Shown here in pieces: positions 53,813 through 62,468 of a DNA stretch of 64,000 bases. The position numbers were made by a program, and so were the translations under genes. The stretch spans positions 473,770 to 537,769 of the forward strand of contig CABIVS010000003.1 in NCBI GenBank assembly GCA_902362375.1. The letters are read 5' to 3'. The notes beneath the pieces are model-generated. The model was given only the letters and a program-made list of their open reading frames with translations, was not told the origin of the DNA and did no database searches. Position 1 is the stretch's first letter. Each line of letters begins with the position of its first letter. This DNA is from Bacteroidaceae bacterium. GTDB lineage: Bacteria > Bacteroidota > Bacteroidia > Bacteroidales > Bacteroidaceae.

Positions 53813-55279
53813 ATGAATAATGTGTTAATTCTGTTGGATAATCTGGATGACTGGAAACCGTATTATGAGACAAGTAGTGTCCTGACTGTTTCCGACTATC
53901 TGAAAAACAAGCCGGTGGAGAAAGACCGGAAGTTAGTTATTAATCTTAGCAATGATTACAGTTATAACTCTGAAGGGTATTACTGTTCGCTGCTAGCCCA
54001 AACGAGAGGACAGAAAGTCATTCCGGATGTTGATATCATCAACAAAATGGAGGCCGGAACGGGGGTGCGGATGGATCGTAGTCTGCAAGCCCTTTGCTAT
54101 CAATGGATACAGAAGAATGACATCAAGGATGATATCTGGTATCTGAATATCTACTTTGGCAAATGCCGGGAAAAAGGTCTGGAACGGATTGCACGTTTTA
54201 TTTTCGAGAATTACCCTTGTCCATTGTTGAGAGTGGCTTTGAATACTCATCCCAAAAATCAGATTGAGGGTATTCATTTTCTTTCCCTGAATCAGCTCAA
54301 TGATGAAGAGCAGGATTTTTTTGCCAATACGCTGGATAACTTTAACAAGAAAATATGGCGTGCACCGAAGTCGGCAAAGGCTTCCCGCTATAGTCTGGCT
54401 GTATTGGTCGATCCACAGGAGAAATTTCCTCCCAGCAATAAAGGCGCTCTGCACAAATTGACGGAGGTAGCTAGGAAAATGAATATCCATGTGGAGATGA
54501 TTACCGAAGATGACGCTATTCGTTTGCTCGAATTTGATGCCTTGTTTATTCGTACTACAACGTCGCTCAATCACTATACATTCCATTTGTCACAGTTGGC
54601 TGCACAAAACGGAATGGCTGTCATTGACGATCCGCTGTCTATCATCCGGTGCACGAATAAAGTGTATCTGAAAGAACTTTTTGAGAAAGAAAAGATACCT
54701 GCTCCCAAGTCTACATTGATTTTTCAATCCAACCATCATTCGTTCGAACAGATAAGCGAACAGGTAGGCGCTCCTTTTATCCTGAAGATACCGGATGGCT
54801 CTTATTCCATTGGTATGAAAAAAGTGTCGAACGAAGAAGAGTTGCAAGCCAGTCTGAAGATACTGTTTGAAAAATCGGCTATCTTGCTGGCACAGGCATT
54901 TACTCCAACGGAGTTTGACTGGCGTGTCGGTTTATTGAACGGTGTACCGCTCTATGCTTGCAAATATTATATGGCAAAAGGACACTGGCAGATTTACTGT
55001 CATTATGATTCGGGCAGAAGCCGTTGTGGATTGGTAGATACGATTCCTATTTATCAGGTGCCTCGTGTGGTATTGGATACAGCTGTTAAGGCTGCCAATC
55101 TGATAGGAAAAGGGTTGTATGGAGTCGATCTGAAAATGGTGGATGATAAGGCTTATGTAATTGAAATCAATGATAATCCGAGCATTGATCATGGACTGGA
55201 AGATGCCATTATCGGTGATGAAATGTATTACCGTTTGTTGAATCACTTTGAACAAGCGTTAGAAACGAAACATTATTGA
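53813..55279 (+). CDS. RimK-family ATP-grasp ligase with RLAN domain
   Basis: This 488-aa cytoplasmic protein has an N-terminal RLAN-type domain (about 1-160) and a C-terminal ATP-grasp domain (about 270-485). Within the latter are 'IDDPLSIIRCTNKVYLKELF', 'FILKIPDGSYSIGMKKV', 'YGVDLKMVDDKAYVIEINDNPSID' (each cited in part), where the Glu/Asn pair binds magnesium. ATP-grasp ligases of this type join amino acids or modify proteins. The substrate is unknown. It overlaps or abuts an acetyltransferase gene, suggesting a two-step modification pathway. Confidence 0.85.
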   Translation: MNNVLILLDNLDDWKPYYETSSVLTVSDYLKNKPVEKDRKLVINLSNDYSYNSEGYYCSLLAQTRGQKVIPDVDIINKMEAGTGVRMDRSLQALCYQWIQKNDIKDDIWYLNIYFGKCREKGLERIARFIFENYPCPLLRVALNTHPKNQIEGIHFLSLNQLNDEEQDFFANTLDNFNKKIWRAPKSAKASRYSLAVLVDPQEKFPPSNKGALHKLTEVARKMNIHVEMITEDDAIRLLEFDALFIRTTTSLNHYTFHLSQLAAQNGMAVIDDPLSIIRCTNKVYLKELFEKEKIPAPKSTLIFQSNHHSFEQISEQVGAPFILKIPDGSYSIGMKKVSNEEELQASLKILFEKSAILLAQAFTPTEFDWRVGLLNGVPLYACKYYMAKGHWQIYCHYDSGRSRCGLVDTIPIYQVPRVVLDTAVKAANLIGKGLYGVDLKMVDDKAYVIEINDNPSIDHGLEDAIIGDEMYYRLLNHFEQALETKHY

Positions 55280-55281
55280 TT

Positions 55282-55734
55282 ATGGAGCCGATAGTCGTCC
55301 GTAAAGCACAGCAGGCAGACATTCCCGCTATTTTGGAAATAGAGTGGGAGTGTTTTCGGGAAGACAGTTTCTCAAAGGAGCAGTTTGCCTATCTGATAAG
55401 TCGTTCGAAAGGAACTTTCTATGTGATGATGGAGGGAGATAGGGTGATTGCTTATGTTTCCCTGTTATTTCATGGGGGAACTCGCTATTTAAGAATCTAT
55501 TCGATAGCTGTTCATCCGGATTATAGAGGAAGAGGACTGGGGCAGGTATTGATGGATCAGACGATTCAGACGGCCGGCGAATGTAAGGCTGCAAAGATTA
55601 CGCTTGAAGTGAAAGTGACCAATACTTCCGCTATCGGACTATATATGAAAAATGGCTTTATTCCTGCAGGAATAAAGCCATGCTATTATCACGATGGTTC
55701 GGATGCTATTTATATGCAGCGATTGATTCAATAA
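55282..55734 (+). CDS. GNAT-family N-acetyltransferase
   Basis: This 150-aa acetyltransferase resembles RimI. The acetyl-CoA loop is 'VHPDYRGRGLGQVLMD', and 'LEVKVTNTSAIGLYMKNGF' is the typical C-terminal strand-helix. ATG 55282 is preferred, just 2 nt after the RimK-like gene's stop; an upstream TTG at 55276 would overlap it by 4 nt. Either way the pair is translationally coupled. The substrate is unknown. Confidence 0.88.
   Translation: MEPIVVRKAQQADIPAILEIEWECFREDSFSKEQFAYLISRSKGTFYVMMEGDRVIAYVSLLFHGGTRYLRIYSIAVHPDYRGRGLGQVLMDQTIQTAGECKAAKITLEVKVTNTSAIGLYMKNGFIPAGIKPCYYHDGSDAIYMQRLIQ
55652..55681. repeat. 30-bp perfect palindrome inside the acetyltransferase gene
   Basis: ATGGCTTTATTCC, central TGCA, then the exact reverse complement of the left arm. 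All 30 bases are palindromic although the sequence encodes the conserved 'KNGFIPAGIKPC' segment. Confidence 0.85.
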
Positions 55735-55761
55735 TAAGTCTGCCTTCTCACGAAATCCGGT

Positions 55762-56937
55762 TTATCTTCTCATGAAATCCCCTTTTCCCCGGAAGAAACG
55801 GCAGAGTTTGAACTTCAATGACTGTACAGGTTGGATAAGGTCGAAAACAAGTAACGAGAAATAGTATTTCCGTCCTCCACCCATTTCTTTGGCCGTGCGG
55901 TTGATAACGACAGCTTGTATTGTAAAGCGCAGTAACCAGATCAGGAATGCGATGCCTGCTACCAGCCAGTGGAAATTAAGAATCCCGAATACGATACCTG
56001 CTATACAGGTAATATAGAATAACAAACGGGAGAGTGTCTCAAATCCCAGAAGGTAACGCTGTATTCCATGGTAGAATCTGGCAGTAGCCATATAACTAAC
56101 CTTTTCTTCTTTCCAATCTTTGTAGCGATATACGGGCTGTATTCGTGTGGTAGCGTTGAAGTCTGTTTCAACACGGGTGTTGGAGGAGGTAGCTAGCTCA
56201 TTAATGAATAAATCATCTTCTCCACGTTGCAGATTCAGGTATTTGGAGAAACCTTTCTGTTGAAAGAATAGTTCTTTTCGGTAAGCCAGGTTGCGTCCGA
56301 TACCGATATAAGGTTTTCCGGCTAGCGCGAATCCCAGATAGCGCAAGGACTGGAATAAAGCGTCGAATGCAGTACGTTTGTGCAACCATCCTTTTGTGCG
56401 GTCATATCCGCTATATCCCAACACAATTTGAGTCTGTGGAGTGAAATTACGTGCCATCAGTTTTAGCCATTGGTTGCTGGCGGGCATACAGTTTGTTTCC
56501 GTAAATACCAGCCAGTCATGTTTGCTGGCTTTGATGCCTAACGTCAGAGCCAGTTTCTTATGACTGATATAGCGTGCACTTTCGGGTGTAAAACTATGGT
56601 AAAGATGAGGATATTTTTCTTCCATCACTCCCAATATATCCTCGGTATCATCTGTGGAAGCATCATTGATGACAATCACTTCAAATTGTGGATAGTCCTG
56701 TTCCAGAATGGCAGGTAGAATTTTACGAAGATTTTCAGCCTCATTGCGTGCGCAGAGAATCACGGAAAGTGGAGGCTGTTCTCGTGTGAAATGCGCCTCT
56801 TCTTTGTCCACAGCCTTATTATGGACATGTATTCGATTGTACAGGCCGAAATAATAAATGAGCTGAATGATAAAAAGAATACCTGCCGCCGATAAAAGAA
56901 TCAGTTCGACAGTATTGAATGTAAATGTTTCCATCAA
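55762..56937 (-). CDS. Membrane-bound family 2 glycosyltransferase
   Basis: This 391-aa protein has an N-terminal membrane helix (about 8-30), a GT-A catalytic domain (about 50-290; 'VIVINDASTDDTEDIL', 'FTETNCMPASNQW', 'RGEDDLFINELA'), then C-terminal membrane helices (about 300-350). It probably adds a sugar to a lipid or envelope polysaccharide. It has its own promoter at 56962-56969 and converges on the acetyltransferase gene. Confidence 0.88.
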   Translation of the reverse strand: MMETFTFNTVELILLSAAGILFIIQLIYYFGLYNRIHVHNKAVDKEEAHFTREQPPLSVILCARNEAENLRKILPAILEQDYPQFEVIVINDASTDDTEDILGVMEEKYPHLYHSFTPESARYISHKKLALTLGIKASKHDWLVFTETNCMPASNQWLKLMARNFTPQTQIVLGYSGYDRTKGWLHKRTAFDALFQSLRYLGFALAGKPYIGIGRNLAYRKELFFQQKGFSKYLNLQRGEDDLFINELATSSNTRVETDFNATTRIQPVYRYKDWKEEKVSYMATARFYHGIQRYLLGFETLSRLLFYITCIAGIVFGILNFHWLVAGIAFLIWLLRFTIQAVVINRTAKEMGGGRKYYFSLLVFDLIQPVQSLKFKLCRFFRGKGDFMRR

Positions 56938-56961
56938 ATTTTAGTGTCGTTTTTACAGCCG

Positions 56962-56969
56962 CAAAAGTA
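56962..56969 (-). promoter_or_regulatory. Promoter -7 box of the glycosyltransferase gene
   Basis: TACTTTTG on the minus strand, 25 nt before the start codon. Confidence 0.6.
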
Positions 56970-56990
56970 CACAATTTTTCGGTAGTTCCG

Positions 56991-58016
56991 TCATCTCGAT
57001 GGGAGGTTATTTCGCAAGTCGAGATATTCTTTCTTGAACATATCCACAAAAAGAAAGAATAATGAAAGAAGCAACGGACCGAAGATGACTCCCATAAACC
57101 CGAATATCGGCAGGCCGATGACTACTCCGAAAATAGTGATAAGCGGATGCGTATCCGCCATCTTCTTTTGGAGGATGAACCGGATAAGGTTGTCCGATTG
57201 CGATACGACGATAGCCCCATAGCCAAAAAGCCCGATGGCGTTGAACCAGTCTCCGCTGATGGCAAGATAAGCGGCTACAGGAAACCATACCAATGCCGTA
57301 CCTACCATCGGAATGATGGTTGCAAAGCAGGTCAGGAATCCCAGCATCAGTATGTTGGGTGCTCCGAAAAGCAGATAGCCTATCATAGCCACGCCTCCTT
57401 GGATGATAGCCAGTAAGGGAATACCGATAGCATTGGAACGGACAATCATATTGATTTCGTGAATGACTTCCTGCGTATTGGTTTCATTAAATGGCAGAAT
57501 GTCATTGACATAAGCTTCCATCTTTTTTCCTCCAATCAGCATGAAATAAAGCACAAAGATCATGACGAACAGGTTGATGGCAAGGCTGCTGATGCTTTCC
57601 ATTATAATTTGTCCGATACGGGGAAGTATGGACATGATGAATGACAGCGTATCTTTTCCCAATACATCGTATCCTGTTTTCTCTTTGATGAATTCTGCTA
57701 CCTGTTGAATAGGTGCAATATAGGTCTGTGGATCCAGATTGATATCCTGTAACTTGTTTGCCACCATCCAGACAGTCAACCCCAAAGGGATAAGAAAGAC
57801 GAAAATCGTTTCTGCGGTAATCAACAGTGCGCTGATGCTTCGTTTCAGCTTTCGTTTTTCTACCAGATGATTCATCTGTCCGCGTACAAGAATGTAGATG
57901 GTGAGTGCTCCCAGCAATCCCCCCAGAAAAGGAGTGATTTGGCGGAAGATGATGACTCCCATAAACAGGATGATGACAATGAGGGAATATTTCCAGTATT
58001 GTTCTTTGGTACTCAT
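56991..58016 (-). CDS. AI-2E family transporter (YdiK/PerM-like)
   Basis: This 341-aa inner-membrane protein has 7-8 membrane helices, including a long C-terminal block rich in Gly and Ile ('FATIIPMVGTALVWFPVAAYLA'-type segment) that defines the AI-2E transporter family. Members have been linked to autoinducer or ion export; the substrate here is unknown. It lies upstream of the glycosyltransferase gene on the same strand (53-nt gap). Confidence 0.88.
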   Translation of the reverse strand: MSTKEQYWKYSLIVIILFMGVIIFRQITPFLGGLLGALTIYILVRGQMNHLVEKRKLKRSISALLITAETIFVFLIPLGLTVWMVANKLQDINLDPQTYIAPIQQVAEFIKEKTGYDVLGKDTLSFIMSILPRIGQIIMESISSLAINLFVMIFVLYFMLIGGKKMEAYVNDILPFNETNTQEVIHEINMIVRSNAIGIPLLAIIQGGVAMIGYLLFGAPNILMLGFLTCFATIIPMVGTALVWFPVAAYLAISGDWFNAIGLFGYGAIVVSQSDNLIRFILQKKMADTHPLITIFGVVIGLPIFGFMGVIFGPLLLSLFFLFVDMFKKEYLDLRNNLPSR

Positions 58017-58073
58017 ATCGTGTAAAATTCGTTTATATGATAATAAACACTCGAAGACCGTGAAAGGTTTGTT

Positions 58074-58300
58074 TTACAGTGAAATGTCGATATGAAAAAC
58101 TGTTTTACCGGGACGGCTTTCCAAAATAGACAGATGACCGTTGTGGTTACGGATGATTTGTCGGCAGAGACTTAACCCGATACCGGTTCCTTCAGATTTG
58201 GTGGTGAAGAACGGAATGAATACTTTTTCCTGCAGGATAGGTTTCAGCTGGTCGTATTGGGCTAATTGCTGGCATCCAAACAGGGTCAGTGCGGCACTGC
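58074..58300 (-). pseudogene. 3' stub of a sensor histidine kinase
   Basis: The frame ending at 58074 reads 'VFIPFFTTKSEGTGIGLSL', then 'CRQIIRNHNGHLSILESRPG', and 'KTVFHIDISL'. This is the last part of a histidine-kinase ATPase domain, with the G2 box GTGIGLSL. Everything upstream (HisKA, sensor, start) is missing; the frame is closed by a stop near 58303. It abuts a plus-strand permease tail, as expected for a deletion scar. Confidence 0.8.
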
Positions 58301-58426
58301 GATCTCAAAGCATGGTTCTTTATAGTACCTGTATTGCTGATGCTGTTTATCTCATTTGTGACAGTGGCTTTCCAGACAATGAAAATAATAATGAGCAAAC
58401 CTGCTCGTTCATTACGATATGAGTAA
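58301..58426 (+). pseudogene. 3' stub of an FtsX/MacB-type ABC permease
   Basis: The plus-strand frame reads 'WFFIVPVLLMLFISFVTVAF' and 'QTMKIIMSKPARSLRYE' before the stop at 58424-58426. This is the final membrane helix and the typical 'PARSLRYE' C-terminus of MacB/FtsX-like permeases. The other domains are gone. Confidence 0.8.
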
Positions 58427-58541
58427 TCTCTGAATCTACTCCATCGGATATTCGTTAATATCCGATGGATTTATGTTAAATGTTAACGAAACTGTTACTT
58501 CTATTAAACCATGTTATAAGATACGCTACTTGAGCCTGAAA

Positions 58542-58573
58542 ATTTGGAGATATGCAGAAAGTCCGTATCTTTG
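58542..58573 (+). promoter_or_regulatory. Full-consensus promoter with no gene behind it
   Basis: TTTG at 58542-58545, a 20-nt spacer and TATCTTTG at 58566-58573 make one of the best promoter matches in the window. A terminator follows 45 nt later. Confidence 0.75.
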
Positions 58574-58579
58574 CAATGT

Positions 58580-58645
58580 GTTTTTCATAGTATTAGATTT
58601 AAGGTTAACAAAAGATTGGCTGTCTGGGATAGATAGCCTTTTTTT
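58580..58645 (+). ncRNA. Candidate small RNA or attenuated leader, about 65 nt
   Basis: A strong promoter (58542-58573) is followed by a strong intrinsic terminator (58618-58645), leaving about 65 nt of transcript without a reading frame. It may be a small RNA or a leader for the downstream GH130 cluster. The start is estimated from the -7 box. Confidence 0.5.
58618..58645 (+). terminator. Intrinsic terminator
   Basis: 8-bp stem (GGCTGTCT with AGATAGCC, one G-T pair), 5-nt loop and seven Ts. Confidence 0.8.
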
Positions 58646-58665
58646 ATGCTCTTTTCCAAGCAGAA

Positions 58666-58743
58666 AGATAGCGTCACTATCCGGTCGGGATGGTTACCCT
58701 ATCCCATGAATATACCGTCACTATCATAAGTGGATACCGTCAC
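58666..58743 (-). repeat. 22-bp-period repeat array B
   Basis: Read on the minus strand, units start at 58743 (GTGACGGTATCC), 58721 (GTGACGGTATAT), 58699 (degenerate, GGGTAACCATCC) and 58677 (GTGACGCTATCT), exactly 22 bp apart; units 2-4 each follow an ATA and unit 1 follows ATG. Same motif, period and even unit types as array A at 14842-14914. Confidence 0.8.
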
Positions 58744-59083
58744 CATGTTTAAAATGAGTTTTTTCTGTCTTTTCTATTATTCTATCATTCTCATCCTATC
58801 GTGAGTTGTCAATAAAATTCCAATATGCTTATTGGTTGGAATGGTAATTTGGTAAAGTGTTGATATTTAACGGCATTTATTGTTTGGATCTTATATGCTA
58901 TGTTTTTGTACTTATAAGTATTCGTTGGCTACTCATTTGCTACCTTAAATGTACTTTACTGTTATAAAAGAATAATAATCAGAAGTTTATCGTATTACCG
59001 AAAATTAATACCGTAACTTGCAGAAAAGGAAATCCCGTCTATTTTATCCCCGAATATAAACTATCCTAAAAAAGAAATGAATT
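58744..59083. other. AT-rich leader region of the GH130 cluster
   Basis: About 340 bases without a gene. No full-consensus promoter was found; TAACTTGC near 59010-59020 is a weak candidate. Nothing else recognised. Confidence 0.4.
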
Positions 59084-59215
59084 ATGAAAGGTCAAGAGAA
59101 AAAAAGAGAAGCAAAGAAAGAAAAGTCGGACAAGAAGATTAAAGTACTGACTGATTATCAGAGAGAGAAGCAGAGTAAGAGTGACAAAGGAATGAGTATA
59201 ATACCAAGGACATAA
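59084..59215 (+). CDS. 43-aa Lys-rich small protein
   Basis: The frame from ATG 59084 encodes 43 residues, about a third Lys or Arg (starting MKGQEKKREAKKEKSDKK, ending in SIIPRT). Its TAA stop shares one base with the ATG of the GH130 gene (TAATG), so the two are translationally coupled, which supports it being real. No family is recognised; high charge suggests an RNA- or membrane-binding peptide or a purely translational leader. Confidence 0.6.
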   Translation: MKGQEKKREAKKEKSDKKIKVLTDYQREKQSKSDKGMSIIPRT

Positions 59216-60246
59216 TGGTACATGTAAAAAGGGAAGGTGTTATATTGGAAAGAACTTCGCTTGAGTTTGAGAACGAAGGTGTGATGAATCCGGCAGTGAT
59301 TGCCGAAGGAAATACGGTGCATATGTTTTATCGTGCAGTCAAAAAAGGAAACTATTCATCCATCGGTTATTGCCGGCTTGAAGGTCCTTTGACGGTGGTA
59401 GAGAGGGATGTGGCTCCATTGCTGTTTTCCGAGTTTGAGTATGAGTGCCAAGGAGTGGAAGATCCCCGGATCGTAAAGATAGAGGATCTCTATTATCTCA
59501 CTTATACAGCCTATGACGGATACAGTGCTGTCGGTGCTCTCGCCGTTTCTTCGGATTTGAGACATTTTGAGAAGAAAGGCATCATTACTTCCCAGATAAC
59601 CTATCCGCAATTCCGGGAACAGCTTCGTACCCAGCAGGCCATTATCAGTAAATATTTCCGCTCCGGCAATAAACGTGAGGCAACTAACGAGAAAGGGCAT
59701 CCGCTTTATATGATGGATAAGAACGTAGTATTCTTTCCCCGGAAAATCAACGGGAAGTTTTATTTTATGCATCGTATTCGTCCTGACATCCAGTATGTGG
59801 CGGTAGAGCGTTTTGATATGCTGACGAAAGAGTTCTGGAAAAGATACTATCAGAATTTCGCCAAACGCATCCTGCTGGCGCCTTATCACGATCATGAATC
59901 AAGTTACATCGGAGCCGGATGTCCCCCGATAGAGACAAAGGCCGGTTGGCTGTTGATTTATCATAGTGTATATGATACTCCTTCCGGCTATGTTTATTCC
60001 GCCTGTGCGGCTTTGTTGGATATAGACAATCCGGCTATTGAAATAGCCCGTTTGCCTTATCCGTTGTTCACTCCCGAGGCAGAATATGAACTGTCCGGTG
60101 TAGTCAATAGAGTTTGTTTTCCAACGGGCACAGCCCTGTTTGGCGACACTCTCTATATCTATTATGGAGCAGCCGACAAATATGTGGCTTGCGTGTCAGT
60201 GCAACTGACAGAGTTGTTAGATGAATTAATAAAACAAATCAAATGA
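59215..60246 (+). CDS. GH130 family glycosidase/phosphorylase
   Basis: This 343-aa cytoplasmic protein (no signal peptide) is a five-bladed propeller of family GH130, which acts on beta-mannosides by phosphorolysis or hydrolysis. The catalytic Asp lies in 'GVEDPRIVKIED'; other landmarks are 'MDKNVVFFPRKINGKFYFMH', 'YIGAGCPPIETKAGWLLIYH' and 'YYGAADKYVACV'. Basic residues near the 'DKN ... HR' segment favour a phosphorylase but are not decisive. It overlaps the next gene by 4 nt (ATGA), so it works with that glycosyltransferase. Confidence 0.9.
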   Translation: MVHVKREGVILERTSLEFENEGVMNPAVIAEGNTVHMFYRAVKKGNYSSIGYCRLEGPLTVVERDVAPLLFSEFEYECQGVEDPRIVKIEDLYYLTYTAYDGYSAVGALAVSSDLRHFEKKGIITSQITYPQFREQLRTQQAIISKYFRSGNKREATNEKGHPLYMMDKNVVFFPRKINGKFYFMHRIRPDIQYVAVERFDMLTKEFWKRYYQNFAKRILLAPYHDHESSYIGAGCPPIETKAGWLLIYHSVYDTPSGYVYSACAALLDIDNPAIEIARLPYPLFTPEAEYELSGVVNRVCFPTGTALFGDTLYIYYGAADKYVACVSVQLTELLDELIKQIK

Positions 60247-62435
60247 GAAAAATAATATGTATTACTACTTATCCTCCTCGTGAATGTGGCATAGCCACTT
60301 TTGCCCAGGACTTGATCCGGGCTATCCTTTCAAAGTTTGGAGAATCTTACTCCATAAAGATATGTGCAGTGGAGTCCGATACGGAAAAACAGACTTGTAC
60401 GGAAGACGTCGAGTATGTTCTTGATACGTCGGATATTTCTGCATATGCTACTTTAACCAGACAGTTGAATGAAAATTCTGAAGTTAAAATGGTGCTGGTG
60501 CAGCATGAATTCGGATTATATGCAGCGCAGGAAGAAGCTTTTCTGCAAATGTTGCAACAACTTCTCAAACCCGTGATTCTTGTCTTTCATACAGTACTTG
60601 CGCAACCTTCACCCGCCCTTTACCGGAGTGTGGGAAGAATGATGGCTACCTGTGCGAATCTGGTAGTCATGACACAAAACTCCCGGGAGATTCTCCTGCG
60701 GGATTATCAGGCAGATGGAGATAAAATTACGGTGATTCCTCACGGTACCCATTTAGTATCGTTCAGAGATAAGAGCAAATTAAAAGATTTTTATCAGCTT
60801 TCGGGCAGGCGTGTGCTTTCTACCTTCGGGCTGCTCAGTCCCGGCAAAAGTATCGAAACCACATTGGATGCCTTACCGGCCATTGTGAAGACGAATCCTT
60901 CTGTGATATTCCTTATTATCGGCAAAACGCATCCGGGGGTGCTGAAAGTAGAAGGAGAGAAATATCGTAATCTGTTGGAAGCGAAAATAAAGGAGTTGCA
61001 TCTGGAAGAACATGTGCTCTTTATCAATCAATATCTTGAACTTCCCGTCTTATTGGAATATTTGCAGTTGACAGATGTGTATCTTTTTACTTCAAGTGAC
61101 CCGAATCAGGCAGTGAGCGGGACATTTGTTTATGCGTTAAGCTGCGGATGCCCGATTATAGCTACCCCTATTCCCCATGCATTGGAATTGTTGAGTGATG
61201 ATTCCGGTATCATCTTCGACTTTAAGAATTCGGAGCAGTTGTCCGAAGCTGCCAATCATCTGCTTGCTGATGAAAAGTTGCGGACTCAGATGAAACTGGT
61301 CGGTCTGCAGAAGACAGCGGCTACAGCTTGGGAAAATGTGGCTATTGCCTATGCGTCTCTTTTCCAGAAAACGGGCAGGGTGGAAGAGGAACTGATTTAT
61401 TCTCTGCCTCCCATAGACACTTACCATATCCGGCGCATGAGCCGCCAGTGGGGAATTATCCAGTTTTCGAAAGGAAATCGTCCGGACAGTTCCACCGGCT
61501 ATACATTGGATGATACGGCACGTGCGTTAATGGCGATGTGTCAGGTGGTTGCTACGGGACAGGGAAAAGTGAAAGAGCGGTATGTCAAGACCTACTTGAA
61601 TTTTATCCGTTACTGTCAGCAGCCGGACGGCTCTTTTTTGAATTACGTGGATAAAGATGGAATATTCACTTTGCAAAATGAGGAAGTGGGACTGGACGAT
61701 AGTAATGGACGGGCTGTTTGCGCTTTGGGATATTTTATTTCTTGTGCCGGGCATTTTCCCGCTCCGTGGAAAGAGGAGGCGGAAGCTATTCTCAAGCGTA
61801 CCTTCCAACGGTTCGACCGGATAGAGTCTCCCCGTAGCATTGCTTTTATGCTCAAGGGATTCTACTATTATAGCCGTGAATGTCCTTCGGCGCAGACCGA
61901 TGCGTGCATCTGGCTGTTGGCCAATAAACTGGCGCAGATATATCGTCGAACGGCAGAAGTGCATTGGCGATGGTTTGAGGCATATCTCACTTATGATAAT
62001 GCCATTTTGCCGGAAGCAATGTTGTTGGCCCATCTGGCTATTGGCAGAGAGGAGTATAAAGAAATAGCCCATGAATCTTTCGAATTCTTATTGAAAAAAG
62101 TATTTGTAGGCAATCGTATTCAGGTGGTTTCCAATCAGGGATGGATGCACAAAGGGAAGAGCAGTCATGGATTTGGAGAACAGCCCGTAGACGTGGCGGG
62201 CATGGTGATTGCTCTGAAGACCTTTTATCAAGTATTTAAGGACGAAAAATATCTTCGTATGCAAAAAGATGCTTTCAACTGGTTTCTGGGCAATAACCAT
62301 TTACATCAGATTGTTTACAATCCTGCTACCGGTGGTTGCTATGACGGACTGGAAGAAAATAACATCAATTTGAATCAGGGAGCGGAATCTACCGTTTGCT
62401 ATTTGATGGCACGACTGTCTCTTTTATCTGACTAA
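60243..62435 (+). CDS. GT4 glycosyltransferase fused to an alpha/alpha-toroid domain
   Basis: This 730-aa protein joins two domains. Residues about 1-375 form a GT-B fold of family GT4 ('TTYPPRECGIATFAQDL' acceptor side; 'STFGLLSPGKSIETTLDALP', 'SGTFVYALSCGCPIIATP' donor side). Residues about 385-730 are a mainly helical repeat region ('GYTLDDTARALMAMCQ', 'GRAVCALGYFISCAG', 'DVAGMVIALKTFYQVF') resembling alpha/alpha-toroid glycoside-active domains. It is coupled to the GH130 gene, so the pair may build and trim a beta-mannoside or related glycan. No signal peptide. Confidence 0.82.
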   Translation: MRKIICITTYPPRECGIATFAQDLIRAILSKFGESYSIKICAVESDTEKQTCTEDVEYVLDTSDISAYATLTRQLNENSEVKMVLVQHEFGLYAAQEEAFLQMLQQLLKPVILVFHTVLAQPSPALYRSVGRMMATCANLVVMTQNSREILLRDYQADGDKITVIPHGTHLVSFRDKSKLKDFYQLSGRRVLSTFGLLSPGKSIETTLDALPAIVKTNPSVIFLIIGKTHPGVLKVEGEKYRNLLEAKIKELHLEEHVLFINQYLELPVLLEYLQLTDVYLFTSSDPNQAVSGTFVYALSCGCPIIATPIPHALELLSDDSGIIFDFKNSEQLSEAANHLLADEKLRTQMKLVGLQKTAATAWENVAIAYASLFQKTGRVEEELIYSLPPIDTYHIRRMSRQWGIIQFSKGNRPDSSTGYTLDDTARALMAMCQVVATGQGKVKERYVKTYLNFIRYCQQPDGSFLNYVDKDGIFTLQNEEVGLDDSNGRAVCALGYFISCAGHFPAPWKEEAEAILKRTFQRFDRIESPRSIAFMLKGFYYYSRECPSAQTDACIWLLANKLAQIYRRTAEVHWRWFEAYLTYDNAILPEAMLLAHLAIGREEYKEIAHESFEFLLKKVFVGNRIQVVSNQGWMHKGKSSHGFGEQPVDVAGMVIALKTFYQVFKDEKYLRMQKDAFNWFLGNNHLHQIVYNPATGGCYDGLEENNINLNQGAESTVCYLMARLSLLSD

Positions 62436-62468
62436 TTCTGTATATTTGCAGGCATAAACTGCAATGTT

